Shown here: in pieces, positions 16,768 to 24,839 of the stretch | Numbering within the stretch: the stretch's first letter is position 1 | Layout of the letters: every line of letters starts with the position of its first letter | Assembly (NCBI GenBank): GCA_902810755.1 | Contig: CADDYT010000046.1 | Location: forward strand, 1 to 42,444 | Direction of reading: 5' to 3' | Source: Chloroflexota bacterium | Lineage (GTDB): Bacteria > Chloroflexota > Ktedonobacteria > Ktedonobacterales > Ktedonobacteraceae | Length of the DNA: 42,444 bases | The notes under the pieces: generated by a model | Told to the model about the DNA's origin: nothing | What the model saw: only the letters and a program-made list of their open reading frames with translations | Databases searched by the model: none | Program-made: the position numbers and the translations under genes

Positions 16768-18540
16768 TTATGCTTTTAGATCGTCGGGCGGGACCTGATA
16801 GTAGGCCATGAGTTGTTGGGCGATGGCTTTCCAGAGGGGAGCCGCCGCCGTGCCGCCATAGATGGTGGCCTGTGGCCGGTCTATTTTGACCAGGATGACG
16901 AACTGCGGGTTCTGCGCCGGGATGAAGCCGGCGACCGAGGCTTCCGTCTCGGAGTCAGAGATCCCCTGCGTCGTCGCGGTTCCCGTCTTGGCGGCTACTG
17001 TGTAACCCGGCACTTTGGCCGTCTGCGCCAGTCCGATAGTTGCCGCCTCCTCTAACATGCCTGTCAGCAGTTGAGCCGCGCGGGCGCTGATGACGCGCCG
17101 CACTACCTGTGGCTGCGTCGTCGCGTCCCGCCCGTTGTTGTCGATTGCGGCCAGCAAGTACGGGCGCATCATGACGCCGCCGTTGGCGATGGCTTCGTAG
17201 GCCAGCGCGACCTGGAGCGGCGTGGCTTCGATGCTCTGGCCGAACGCCTGGCGGGTCAGGTCGCTGGGCGTCCAGACCTGCGGGCTGTTCGTCGGCGTGC
17301 GATAGTAGCCGGGGGCCTCCGGGCCATCATGGAGACCGGTGGGCTGGCCGAAGCCGAAGCGCGCCAGGTACGGGTAGTAGCGCGACGCGCCTAAGATGTT
17401 GTGCGCTACGTAGGCGGCGCCGACGTTGGCCGAGTGTTCCAGCACCTGCGTCATCGTCTCCGTCCCATAGGCCAGATCATCCCAGTTATAGACCGTTGGC
17501 GCGTCCGGGAAGGTGATGTAGCCCGGATCGACCAGCGTGGTCTCAGGCGTGATCAGTTGCTGGTCGAGCGCGGCTGCCATCGTCACGGCCTTCATCGTCG
17601 ACCCCGGCTCATAGGCGCAGTAGAGCGCCGGATTGAAGTAGACATCTTCACTGCCCAGACAGCCCTTCTGGTTGGCGTACTGCCAGTATGAGTTCGGGTC
17701 GAAGGTTGGATAGCCGGCCATCGCCACCACCGCCCCGGTGCGCGCGTTGAGAACCACTACCGTGCCGCTCTGCGCCCCCAGTTGCTTCACCGCCTGCGCC
17801 AGCCCCTGCTCTACAAAGAACTGGATATCGCTATTGATGGTCAGCGTCAGGTCAGCGCCGGACACCGGGTTTTGCTCGGTGCTGGGGCCGACGACGAGCG
17901 GGTTGCCGTTCAGATCGGTCTCAGCCGTCAGGCTGCCCGGCTTGCCCGAAAGCAGCGCGTTGTACTGACCCTCGATGCCGTAGACACCCTGATTGTCGGT
18001 ATCGCTCTGCGTCACGTAACCGAGAAGTTGCGCCGCCAGGGAACCCTGCGGATAGACACGCCAGGTTCGCGAGACCAGAAAGATATCCGGCAGGTGCATC
18101 GCCTGTAATTGCTGGCTCTGCGTCGGGTCGATGCGCGTCGCTATGCGTATCGTCTGCAGGCCACTGTTAAAGTCCTTGTATAACCGATCTTCCGAGACCT
18201 GCGGCAGAACGTGATGCAGTGAGTGAATCAATTCCGCCAGGCTGGCCTGGTAATCGTCTGGATGGTCAACCGAAAACTGGATCGGCTCGATATATACGTC
18301 ATCGCGCACAACGTTGGTTGCCAGGATGCGCCCCTGGGCATCGTAGATGAGGCCGCGAGGCGCGTTCAGCACGATATTCTGTATATGTTCGTCGAGGGCC
18401 AGCTGCGCCAGGTTATGGCCGCTATGCGCTTCAACGACCTGCCAGTAGTAGAGCCGACCCAGCAGGATCAGCATGCCGAAACAGACCAGCAAGAAAATGA
18501 GCATCTGTCGATTGCGGGCGCGTCTCAGTTCCTGGCTCAC
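16768..18540 (-). CDS. ftsI: Septal transpeptidase FtsI (class B penicillin-binding protein)
   Basis: Cross-links septal peptidoglycan outside the membrane. It is 590 residues. A short cytosolic N-terminus and one membrane helix (MLIFLLVCFGMLILLGRLYYW) precede the dimerisation domain (starting near APRGLIYDAQGRILATN). The transpeptidase domain has S314-T-M-K317 (EPGSTMK), S370-A-N372 and KTGTA near 516. No PASTA domains follow. It lies 24 bp after the FtsL-like gene, in the usual order. The gene could be named pbpB or ftsI; its position next to ftsL and ftsW supports the division role. Confidence 0.95.
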   Translation of the reverse strand: MSQELRRARNRQMLIFLLVCFGMLILLGRLYYWQVVEAHSGHNLAQLALDEHIQNIVLNAPRGLIYDAQGRILATNVVRDDVYIEPIQFSVDHPDDYQASLAELIHSLHHVLPQVSEDRLYKDFNSGLQTIRIATRIDPTQSQQLQAMHLPDIFLVSRTWRVYPQGSLAAQLLGYVTQSDTDNQGVYGIEGQYNALLSGKPGSLTAETDLNGNPLVVGPSTEQNPVSGADLTLTINSDIQFFVEQGLAQAVKQLGAQSGTVVVLNARTGAVVAMAGYPTFDPNSYWQYANQKGCLGSEDVYFNPALYCAYEPGSTMKAVTMAAALDQQLITPETTLVDPGYITFPDAPTVYNWDDLAYGTETMTQVLEHSANVGAAYVAHNILGASRYYPYLARFGFGQPTGLHDGPEAPGYYRTPTNSPQVWTPSDLTRQAFGQSIEATPLQVALAYEAIANGGVMMRPYLLAAIDNNGRDATTQPQVVRRVISARAAQLLTGMLEEAATIGLAQTAKVPGYTVAAKTGTATTQGISDSETEASVAGFIPAQNPQFVILVKIDRPQATIYGGTAAAPLWKAIAQQLMAYYQVPPDDLKA

Positions 18541-18564
18541 TTCTTGCCTCCTTCCTTTTCGGCG

Positions 18565-18969
18565 TTATGGTTTGAATCGCTGCTTGAGATCATCGCTCGG
18601 AATCGGCCTGAGATGCGGGACGATCACCACCTGAACGGTCGAGGGGTCGGCGGGAACCAGTCCCATGTGCTTTGCCTGCGCAGCGATATAGGCCGGTGAT
18701 TGCTCCTTCGCGATAGTATTTACCAGGTCCTGATTCTGACGCTGCAATGCCGACTCCTGCGCGTGCAGGGCAAGCAAGGTATTGTTGGCGCTGATGGCCT
18801 GGTTGAGTTGCGACAGGTAGAGCAGGGCCATCAGACCGATGAGCAGAACGCTACAGACGGAGAGCGCGACCGGCCCCATGTGGAAGAGAAACGGGTAGAG
18901 TTGCCGTCGTCGCTTCGCAGCCTGAATCGGCCCCGGCGCTACGCTTTTCGGTCTTTGATCTTTCGTCAT
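18565..18969 (-). CDS. ftsL: FtsL-like bitopic division protein
   Basis: A 134-residue protein with a basic cytosolic tail, one membrane helix (MGPVALSVCSVLLIGLMALL) and an outer coiled-coil region rich in Q, N and L (LNQAISANNTLLALHAQESA). This is the FtsL/DivIC layout. A short tail with AKHMGLVPADPSTVQ matches the usual end of FtsL-type proteins. I chose the ATG at 18969 (AAGGA about 10 nt upstream); a GTG at 19029 is in frame but lacks a site. FtsL is poorly conserved in sequence, so the name rests on topology and on the position between rsmH and ftsI. Confidence 0.8.
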   Translation of the reverse strand: MTKDQRPKSVAPGPIQAAKRRRQLYPFLFHMGPVALSVCSVLLIGLMALLYLSQLNQAISANNTLLALHAQESALQRQNQDLVNTIAKEQSPAYIAAQAKHMGLVPADPSTVQVVIVPHLRPIPSDDLKQRFKP

Positions 18970-19047
18970 CTGCCGCAAATCCTTGAGACTCGAACAGGCC
19001 CTGCTGTCAGAGCCTGCTGTGTTATGCACGGCATGGCGTGCGACGCA

Positions 19048-20046
19048 CTACGAACCGACGACTATTTCAGCAGCCCGCAGCCGTGCGCTGCGAGCGCGAG
19101 GGTTAGCCAGAATCTCCTCCGCTGTCGGAGTGACCGGCTTGCGAGTCAGCAGACGCAGGCGAGCTTTGTGGCCGCACACACAGACGGGTGTGCCGGGCGG
19201 GCAGATACAATCCCTGCTCTCGCGCCGCATAAACTCCTTAACCAGTCGATCCTCCAGCGAATGAAACGAAATAATGACCATGCGGCCCGCGCGCTGCTCC
19301 ACACCTCCATACTCACTTTCTCTTCCGCCTGCACGCATCGCGTCGGCAGTCAGGATATCCAGTACCTGCGGCAGCGCCGTCTCCAGTTGCTCCAGTTCAC
19401 GGTTAACCGCGATGCGTAGCGCCTGAAAAATGCGCGTTGCCGGGTGAATTGCACCGTATTTATAAGGAACACCTGCCGCAGCCAGCGCCGCCAGCCGGGC
19501 AGTTGTGCGAATCGCGCCTTTTTCTCGCTCGCGCACGATACGTCGGGCAATCTGGCGCGAGCGATGTTCTTCGCCATAGCGCCAGAAGATGTCGGCCAGC
19601 TCCTGCTCGCTCAGCGTATTAACCAGATCGGCGGCGGTCAGGGCCTGCGACTGGTCGAGACGCATATCCAGGGGTCCCTCGGCGCTGAAGGAGAAACCGC
19701 GTTCGGCGCTCTCCATCTGATCGGATGAGAAACCCAGATCGAGCAAGACACCCTGTACAGACACAAAACCGGCCTCGTTTGCGAGACGGGCCAGTTCGGC
19801 GAAGTTCCCGTGTACCAGTACCAGCCGCCCTTGCTCCACCATCTGCGGAAGACGCTCCCGCACCCGCTCCAGCGCCAGGGCATCGGTATCGATTCCTAAG
19901 ACCTTCCCGTCGGGGGCCGACCGCTCAAGGATAGCGGCAGTATGCCCACCTCCGCCAAGCGTGCCATCGATATAGTGACCGCCGGGCGCGGGCCGAAGAT
20001 ATTCCAGCACCTCTTCCAGCATCACCGGCACATGTCGTGTTTGCAT
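19048..20046 (-). CDS. rsmH: 16S rRNA m4C1402 methyltransferase RsmH (MraW)
   Basis: A SAM-dependent enzyme that methylates N4 of C1402 in the decoding centre of 16S rRNA. It is 332 residues. The SAM-binding motif is YIDGTLGGGGHTAAILE, followed by VLGIDTDALAL. The family signatures LLDLGFSSDQMESAERGFSF and MVIISFHSLEDRLVKEFMR are present. The C-terminus has three Cys (CICPPGTPVCVCGHKARL) typical of longer RsmH proteins, then LTRKPVTPTAEEILANPRARSA split across the usual conserved end. It lies 70 bp after mraZ, the standard neighbour. Confidence 0.97.
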   Translation of the reverse strand: MQTRHVPVMLEEVLEYLRPAPGGHYIDGTLGGGGHTAAILERSAPDGKVLGIDTDALALERVRERLPQMVEQGRLVLVHGNFAELARLANEAGFVSVQGVLLDLGFSSDQMESAERGFSFSAEGPLDMRLDQSQALTAADLVNTLSEQELADIFWRYGEEHRSRQIARRIVREREKGAIRTTARLAALAAAGVPYKYGAIHPATRIFQALRIAVNRELEQLETALPQVLDILTADAMRAGGRESEYGGVEQRAGRMVIISFHSLEDRLVKEFMRRESRDCICPPGTPVCVCGHKARLRLLTRKPVTPTAEEILANPRARSARLRAAEIVVGS

Positions 20047-20116
20047 CGTTTCGCAATTCTCTATTGATATAAGCGCGTTTTCTATTTTTATGTGCTTTGT
20101 GTACTTCTATTTAGAA

Positions 20117-20524
20117 TTAGAAGGGATTTGTTCCCCCTTCGCTTTCCAGTCGCTCCTGGTAGGCGCGCCAGGTTGCGCGATCCCAGATTTCAAAATGGTC
20201 GCGCACGCCTGCCACCGTGACCTCGGAGCCGAGGTTGGCATAGGCGCGCAATTTCGCAGGGATAATCATGCGTCCCTGCCCGTCCAGTTCCACCTCACTG
20301 GCGCTCGGATAGATGCGCCGTTCGAAGTCGCGCAACTCCTCACTTGTCTTGCCCGAAGTCAGTTCCGCCGACTTCTCTTCCCAGCGATCCATGGTATAGA
20401 CCGATAAGCAAGCGCCCATGCCCTTGCTGATGACCGCGCCGCGATCCATCTGCGCCCGGAAACGGGCTGGAACGGCCATGCGCCCCTTCGTATCGATCGT
20501 ATGCTCATACTCGCCAAGAAACAT
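20117..20524 (-). CDS. mraZ: Transcriptional regulator MraZ
   Basis: A 135-residue AbrB-fold protein with two SpoVT-AbrB-like halves: FLGEYEHTIDTKGRMAVPAR and VELDGQGRMIIPAKLRAYA. Both carry the conserved DxKGR/DxxGR turn. MraZ binds TGGGN repeats upstream of its own gene and controls the dcw cluster; matching repeats lie at 20662-20686. It is the first gene of the minus-strand cluster, with a leader of about 160 nt. Confidence 0.97.
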   Translation of the reverse strand: MFLGEYEHTIDTKGRMAVPARFRAQMDRGAVISKGMGACLSVYTMDRWEEKSAELTSGKTSEELRDFERRIYPSASEVELDGQGRMIIPAKLRAYANLGSEVTVAGVRDHFEIWDRATWRAYQERLESEGGTNPF

Positions 20525-20661
20525 AACACCTGTTTTTCCTAACGCACCTCAAAGGGCTAAATGGAAGCCGTGCCGATACCTCCACTCCAGGGCAGAACCC
20601 TGTTATTCTCCCTTGTTTCAGGTCTGCCCCTCCACTTTCCTCTTTATACATCGAACACGCC

Positions 20662-20686
20662 TTCCATTTTTCCCCACTTTTCCCCA
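20662..20686 (-). promoter_or_regulatory. MraZ-type operator repeats
   Basis: On the minus strand, TGGGG, TGGGG and TGGAA are spaced exactly 10 bp apart (complements at 20682-20686, 20672-20676 and 20662-20666), each inside GTGGGGAAAA-like words. Three TGGGN boxes at this spacing are the known MraZ binding site. They lie directly downstream of the -10 box, over the expected transcription start, which fits autorepression. Confidence 0.7.
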
Positions 20687-20691
20687 CTTCC

Positions 20692-20719
20692 ATTATAGCA
20701 TGAACAAGCGGAATGCGAA
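20692..20719 (-). promoter_or_regulatory. Promoter of the dcw cluster (upstream of mraZ)
   Basis: A perfect TATAAT on the minus strand (20697-20692), with TTCGCA (20719-20714) 16 nt upstream as a weak -35. Expected start of transcription near 20685, inside the operator repeats. The downstream genes are closely spaced, so this is likely the main promoter for all twelve. Confidence 0.65.
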
Positions 20720-20725
20720 AAGGGA

Positions 20726-20771
20726 GTTTTCCACCAATTTGGCTGTATACCGGTGGAAAACCTGTGGATAA
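20726..20771. promoter_or_regulatory. DnaA box and adjacent inverted repeat upstream of mraZ
   Basis: TTATCCACA, the consensus DnaA box, is on the minus strand at 20763-20771. Next to it is a perfect 10-bp inverted repeat (GTTTTCCACC at 20726-20735, GGTGGAAAAC at 20752-20761), whose arms each contain a near-box TTTTCCACC. Three box-like sites within 46 bp just upstream of the -35 suggest DnaA control of division genes; a single cluster this small does not by itself mark an origin. Confidence 0.5.
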
Positions 20772-21032
20772 CTGAGAATGCGTCATGGGTTGACATACTT
20801 TGACATTAACGGGTACACCAGTGTGTATCAGAATGTACCACTACCAGTAGCCATCCATCGACCTTTTTCTATCGAATGCTTGCGATTAGCCGAACAAGTT
20901 GCCAACCATTCTCTGCCACATGTTTCCAGAAACAATTTCCAGCAAGCAGGCGAGCAAAATGATAGCCCGTTAGTCATGCTGAGTAAAAGAGCCTGTGGGA
21001 GAAACGCTTCTGAATAGAGAGAGGTAATACCC
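20772..21032. other. Intergenic, no gene recognised
   Basis: Lies between the mraZ control region and the end of the ABC-2 operon. Two TTGACA words (20790, 20800) have no good -10 partner. An open frame of 79 codons (20778-21017, plus) lacks a ribosome site and any domain. No terminator with a T-run was found for the ABC operon. Confidence 0.4.
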
Positions 21033-21824
21033 TCAACTCGACGCGCTCTCATACCTCTTCAACCCGAATTTGAACAAGAGCGATGCGCCAATCGCCAGCA
21101 GCACAGCGAAGACGAAAAATGCCGCCAGCACGAAAGGCGAGAGCGTGCCGGTCAGGGCCCGGGCGGGGATGGTGGTCATGACGCCGACGGGGATGACCCA
21201 GGTGAGGATGAGCCGCGTCCAGCCTGGGTAGAGGCCGAGAGGGTAGCGGGCCAGCTGGAAGAGGCCGTCGAAGACCCACGTGAAGAGGAAGCCCGCGCTC
21301 CAGAAGACCAGGCTCGTGAAGAGCAGCAAAATGGCGTAGAGTAGCAGGATGGCGATGCCGAGCGCGAGCAGAAAGCTGATGACCTGCCACAGCGTCAGCG
21401 ATTGAGGCAGGCGCGCTACGGCGATACCCACAACGCCTGCTCCCAGCAGCAGATCGAGGGCGGGCAGCAATTTCCAGTAGCGGAAGCTCGCCAGGAACTG
21501 GACGGGCAACGGGCGCAGCAGCGTGAAATCGAAGCGGCCCGTCCAGATCTCGCCATCCAGTCCGGCCAGCCGCTCAAAGCTCGTGCCAATCACCATGTTG
21601 CGCAGCGCGCTCAGAATGAGATATGTTCCCAGCAGGGCCAGCGTGGCCGCGAACGTCCAGCCGTGTATCGCGCTGACCTGACTGAAGAGAACGACGATAG
21701 CCAGAATGCCCGTTCCCAGGCTCAGTAGCGAATTCAGCACGCTGATCAGAAAATTTGCCCGATAGGCCATCTCCTCCTGAATGGAGACGCGCATGAAGCT
21801 CCATATGAGTTGCAGATAATACAT
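21033..21824 (-). CDS. ABC-2 type exporter permease (second subunit)
   Basis: A 263-residue integral membrane protein with six helices. The N-terminus MYYLQLIWSFMRVSIQEEMA and the middle stretch LAGLDGEIWTGRFDFTLLRP are typical of the ABC-2 permeases of the uncharacterised COG3694 group. It is the third gene of a minus-strand operon with the ATPase and the other permease, 4 bp after the latter. Such triplets export drugs, antibiotics or lipids; the substrate here is unknown. Confidence 0.85.
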   Translation of the reverse strand: MYYLQLIWSFMRVSIQEEMAYRANFLISVLNSLLSLGTGILAIVVLFSQVSAIHGWTFAATLALLGTYLILSALRNMVIGTSFERLAGLDGEIWTGRFDFTLLRPLPVQFLASFRYWKLLPALDLLLGAGVVGIAVARLPQSLTLWQVISFLLALGIAILLLYAILLLFTSLVFWSAGFLFTWVFDGLFQLARYPLGLYPGWTRLILTWVIPVGVMTTIPARALTGTLSPFVLAAFFVFAVLLAIGASLLFKFGLKRYESASS

Positions 21825-21828
21825 GACA

Positions 21829-22626
21829 CTATCCTCCTATCGCTGTGTAGTGGCGCACGCCGACACGCCAGATAAGCAGAGACAGGCCAGCTGCGACGAC
21901 GAACCACGCTATCTGATACGCGAAACCGGTAAGCGTGTGAGCGGGATTTAGCTGCCCGAGTAGCAGTTCGATGGGAAAGCCGATCATGTAGCGGAACGGC
22001 AGCACGATAGCGAGCGATTGCAGGATGCCGGGCAAAAGCACAACCGGGGCAACCTGCCCGGCCAGCAGGAAGATCAGAGCATCCTGCACCGCCAGCAGCG
22101 CGTCCGCTCGTGTCGCCCAGAAGGCCAGCAGGGCCAGCCAGTAGCCCCAGAAAAAGCGCAGCAGCCACGCCAGCAGCAAGGCTGGAACAAACCACAGGCA
22201 TTGCGCCAGCGAGAGGTGCAGCGCGGGATGGAAGACCAACGCCAGTACAGCCACCACCGGAACCACAAACAGCATATACACCACTTTCCCGGCTATCTCT
22301 GCTGAGAGCACGTGAATGAGCGGCGGTAACGGGCTGAGCAGCAGGATATTCATATCTCCGCTGCGAATGCGGTCTCCCGCCGTCCAGTTTGTCTGCGAGT
22401 ACGTCAACTGGTTCACCAGAATGAACAGCAGGTAGTAGGTCACGAAGTCCGCCTGCGTGATGCCATGCACCGGCTGGCTGCTGGAAGCCTCATACCAGAT
22501 GAAAAGGGAGATGAGCGGCGGGATCATCCAGCCGAAGGCCAGCAGGAAGAAAAAGGCGCGATGCTGCACCCACGACAGCCACGAACTGCTGATGAGTGCC
22601 CAGGCTCCTCGCAAATTCAAATGCAT
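21829..22626 (-). CDS. ABC-2 type exporter permease (first subunit)
   Basis: A 265-residue membrane protein with about six helices. The start MHLNLRGAWALISSSWLSWV and the loop TNWTAGDRIRSGDMNILLLSP resemble the COG4587 permease group that pairs with COG3694 proteins. Its ATG overlaps the ATPase stop by 10 bp (ATGCATTTGA), so the two are translated together. It probably forms a heterodimeric pore with the product of 21033-21824. Confidence 0.85.
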   Translation of the reverse strand: MHLNLRGAWALISSSWLSWVQHRAFFFLLAFGWMIPPLISLFIWYEASSSQPVHGITQADFVTYYLLFILVNQLTYSQTNWTAGDRIRSGDMNILLLSPLPPLIHVLSAEIAGKVVYMLFVVPVVAVLALVFHPALHLSLAQCLWFVPALLLAWLLRFFWGYWLALLAFWATRADALLAVQDALIFLLAGQVAPVVLLPGILQSLAIVLPFRYMIGFPIELLLGQLNPAHTLTGFAYQIAWFVVAAGLSLLIWRVGVRHYTAIGG

Positions 22627-23621
22627 AGCGCGCCTCCCTGATAGATGGAGTCAATGACCGACTCGATGGACGGGTCTTCAATCGCGACATCAACCACAGG
22701 CAGCCCGGTCAGGATGCTGGCTGTGACCTGCACCACCTCTGTCTGGCGCACGCGCATTGTCCACGAACTGGCCTCGTGTTCCAGAACATCGACACTCGCC
22801 GGAAAAAGCGCATCTCCACCATTCCCGCTATGCTCATCACTAAGCGTCACACGCAGCAACTTATAGGGCACCAGGCGGCTCGCCAGTTGTTGCAAGCTGC
22901 CGTCATACAGTACCTGTCCGGCGTTGATGAGGATAATGCGCGGGCAAAGGGCCTCTACGTCGGCCATGTAGTGACTGGTCAGCAAGATGGTTGCGCCGCT
23001 ACGCCGATTGTACTCACGGATAAAGCGGCGAAAACGCTGCTGCATCGAGACATCCAGCCCCAGCGTCGGCTCGTCCAGAAAGAGGACGGTGGGACGGTAG
23101 AGTAGCGCCGCCACCAGTTCGCACTTCATGCGTTCGCCCAGCGACAGCGTGCGCACCGGCTTCGCCAGCAACGCCTCCATATCCAGCAGGTCAATCAGTT
23201 CATCTACCGTCTGCCCCAGTTCTCTCGCAGGCACGCCATAAATCTCGCCCAGCACGCGAAACGAATCACGGGGCGGAATATCCCACAACATCTGGCTTTT
23301 ATTGCCCAGCACCATACTGATGCGGCGCAGATAGTCCGGCTTGCGCTCCCACGGCACAAAGCCCGCCACGCGCACCTCGCCCGCCGTCGGATACAACAGC
23401 CCGGCCAGCATCTTGAGCGTCGTTGTCTTGCCTGCCCCGTTTGGCCCCAGAAAGCCAACGATCTCACCCGCCTCAATACTGAAACTGATGCCGCGTACCG
23501 CCTCCACCATACGATACGCACGCCGCCACAGAGTTTCCACCGCCGCCCACAACCCCGCCTCCCGCACGGGTACACGATACGTCTTCACCAGGTCGCGTAC
23601 AACAATGCGCTGCTCGCCCAT
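22617..23621 (-). CDS. ABC-2 exporter ATP-binding protein
   Basis: A 334-residue ATPase of the COG4586 type. Walker A is FLGPNGAGKTTTLKML, the signature is TLSLGERMKCELVAALL, Walker B is PTVLFLDEPTLGLD, and the switch His is in ILLTSHYMADVEALC. A C-terminal domain of about 90 residues follows, as in drug and lipid exporters. I chose the ATG at 23621 (MGEQRIVVRDLVKTY), with AGGAAGG upstream; the frame opens 23 codons earlier in non-conserved sequence. The operon diverges from the double-MerR regulator gene. Confidence 0.92.
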   Translation of the reverse strand: MGEQRIVVRDLVKTYRVPVREAGLWAAVETLWRRAYRMVEAVRGISFSIEAGEIVGFLGPNGAGKTTTLKMLAGLLYPTAGEVRVAGFVPWERKPDYLRRISMVLGNKSQMLWDIPPRDSFRVLGEIYGVPARELGQTVDELIDLLDMEALLAKPVRTLSLGERMKCELVAALLYRPTVLFLDEPTLGLDVSMQQRFRRFIREYNRRSGATILLTSHYMADVEALCPRIILINAGQVLYDGSLQQLASRLVPYKLLRVTLSDEHSGNGGDALFPASVDVLEHEASSWTMRVRQTEVVQVTASILTGLPVVDVAIEDPSIESVIDSIYQGGALCI

Positions 23622-23716
23622 AGCGTTGTTTTCCTTCCTGTCGGTAATAATGAACGGCTTTGCAAGCGACACAAGTTTATGGTAGAACAATAATGCAAGA
23701 ATTGAAGGTTGTGGCA

Positions 23717-23732
23717 GTTTGCACGGGCAAAC
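23717..23732. promoter_or_regulatory. Candidate operator between exporter and MerR genes
   Basis: A 16-bp perfect palindrome, GTTTGC-ACGG-GCAAAC, in the short gap between the divergent exporter and regulator genes. MerR proteins bind dyads of this kind between widely spaced promoter hexamers. No clear -10/-35 pair was identified around it, so the assignment is from position and symmetry. Confidence 0.35.
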
Positions 23733-23790
23733 ACGCTCATGAAGAAATGTACAGGTATGAAAAGACTCACATTGTACATGAGGGTTTCAG

Positions 23791-24510
23791 TTGAAGGTAA
23801 AGCTGCGTCCCATTGACCTGGCGCGAGCGGCAGGCATCAGTGCGCAGGCGGTGCGCGACTACGAGCGGCTCGGCTTCCTGCCTGCGGCAGAGCGCAGCTC
23901 GCAGGGCTATCGTCAGTACGGCCCACAGCACCTGCAAGCCATACTGGCAGCGCGTACTATGATCGCGGGGTTCGGCTGGGAACACGCGCTGCACATCATG
24001 CAGGCCATCCACCGGAACGACCTCACTACAGCTCTGGCGCTCATCGATGCTCGCCACGCCTCCATCCACGCCAGCCGCCGCGAAGTCGAAACCATGCTAC
24101 AGGCGCTTCAGGCCATCTCAACCGAGCTACCGCCCGCAACAGACGCTCCTGGCAGTAAAAAACTGCTCTCTATCGGCGAGGCAGCCCGGCGTGTCGGCGT
24201 GCGCGTCTCCGCCATCCGCTTCTGGGAAGAGCAGGGCCTTGTCCGGCCAGCGCGCGACAAAAGCAGCCAGTACCGCCTCTACGACGAGCAGCAGGTGCGC
24301 CTGCTCCAGATCGTCACCCTCCTGCGCAAGAGCGGTTACAACCTGGAAGCCACGCGCACTGTCCTCTCCCGGCTGGCAACCGGCACCCCGCAGCAGGCCC
24401 TGCAAGCAGCCCGACAGCGCCTCAACGACCTCTCCGCCGCCAGCCGCCGCTGCGCCGAAGCAACCGCTGCTGCGTGGCAATATATGCGCAGCAACTTTTT
24501 AGCCGGGTAA
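23791..24510 (+). CDS. Regulator with two MerR-type DNA-binding heads
   Basis: A 239-residue protein with two MerR-like winged helices. The first (about 4-70) reads IDLARAAGISAQAVRDYERL then GYRQYGPQHLQAIL. The second (about 128-195) reads LLSIGEAARRVGVRVSAIRF then QYRLYDEQQVRLLQIV. Each is followed by a helical stretch, so the chain is close to a tandem MerR dimer in one polypeptide. No Cys-rich metal site is seen. The TTG start has GAGGG 6 nt upstream. It diverges from the three-gene exporter operon, the usual place for a MerR activator of a drug exporter. The inducer is unknown. Confidence 0.85.
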   Translation: MKVKLRPIDLARAAGISAQAVRDYERLGFLPAAERSSQGYRQYGPQHLQAILAARTMIAGFGWEHALHIMQAIHRNDLTTALALIDARHASIHASRREVETMLQALQAISTELPPATDAPGSKKLLSIGEAARRVGVRVSAIRFWEEQGLVRPARDKSSQYRLYDEQQVRLLQIVTLLRKSGYNLEATRTVLSRLATGTPQQALQAARQRLNDLSAASRRCAEATAAAWQYMRSNFLAG

Positions 24511-24839
24511 TCCACTCTCGCCCTGGCCCACCCGCTCTGCTCCCGACCTCCCATCACCACCTCTGAACCAGGAATCAACAACTCGAATAGGTATTTCTAC
24601 CTAATGCATACTATCTGGACGAAAACAGTAGGCAGTGTATGTGAGCATAAGCGCAAGAAAGTTTGCAAATTCACGTTAAAAATGTGAAAAAAATAGCAAC
24701 CAGAACCGCCGAACTGTGATATACTCATCCCAACACTATGATTACCTATCCCTGCAGGAGAGTTCTGGCCAAGTCAGGTAAGAAAGGTCTATGTTTACTC
24801 GCTTTCTGTATGCCATAGAAAGAGTAGGAATAGAATTCT
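24511..24839. other. Upstream region of the ATP-grasp/exporter operon
   Basis: A relatively AT-rich gap of 329 bp. A TATACT at 24720-24725 could be the -10 box of the operon; no good -35 precedes it. Just after it a 26-codon frame (24738-24818) begins ATGATTACC and encodes a basic peptide with three Cys, but it has no ribosome site. A weak site (AGGAATAG) precedes the ATG at 24840. Confidence 0.4.

Noticed and set aside
20726..20771. Replication origin
   Set aside because: Only one exact DnaA box and two near matches; no AT-rich unwinding region and no dnaA/dnaN genes beside it.
20778..21017. 79-codon frame upstream of mraZ on the plus strand
   Set aside because: No Shine-Dalgarno site or recognisable domain.
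24604..24687. 27-codon frame upstream of the ATP-grasp operon
   Set aside because: It lies upstream of the only candidate -10 box and has no ribosome site.
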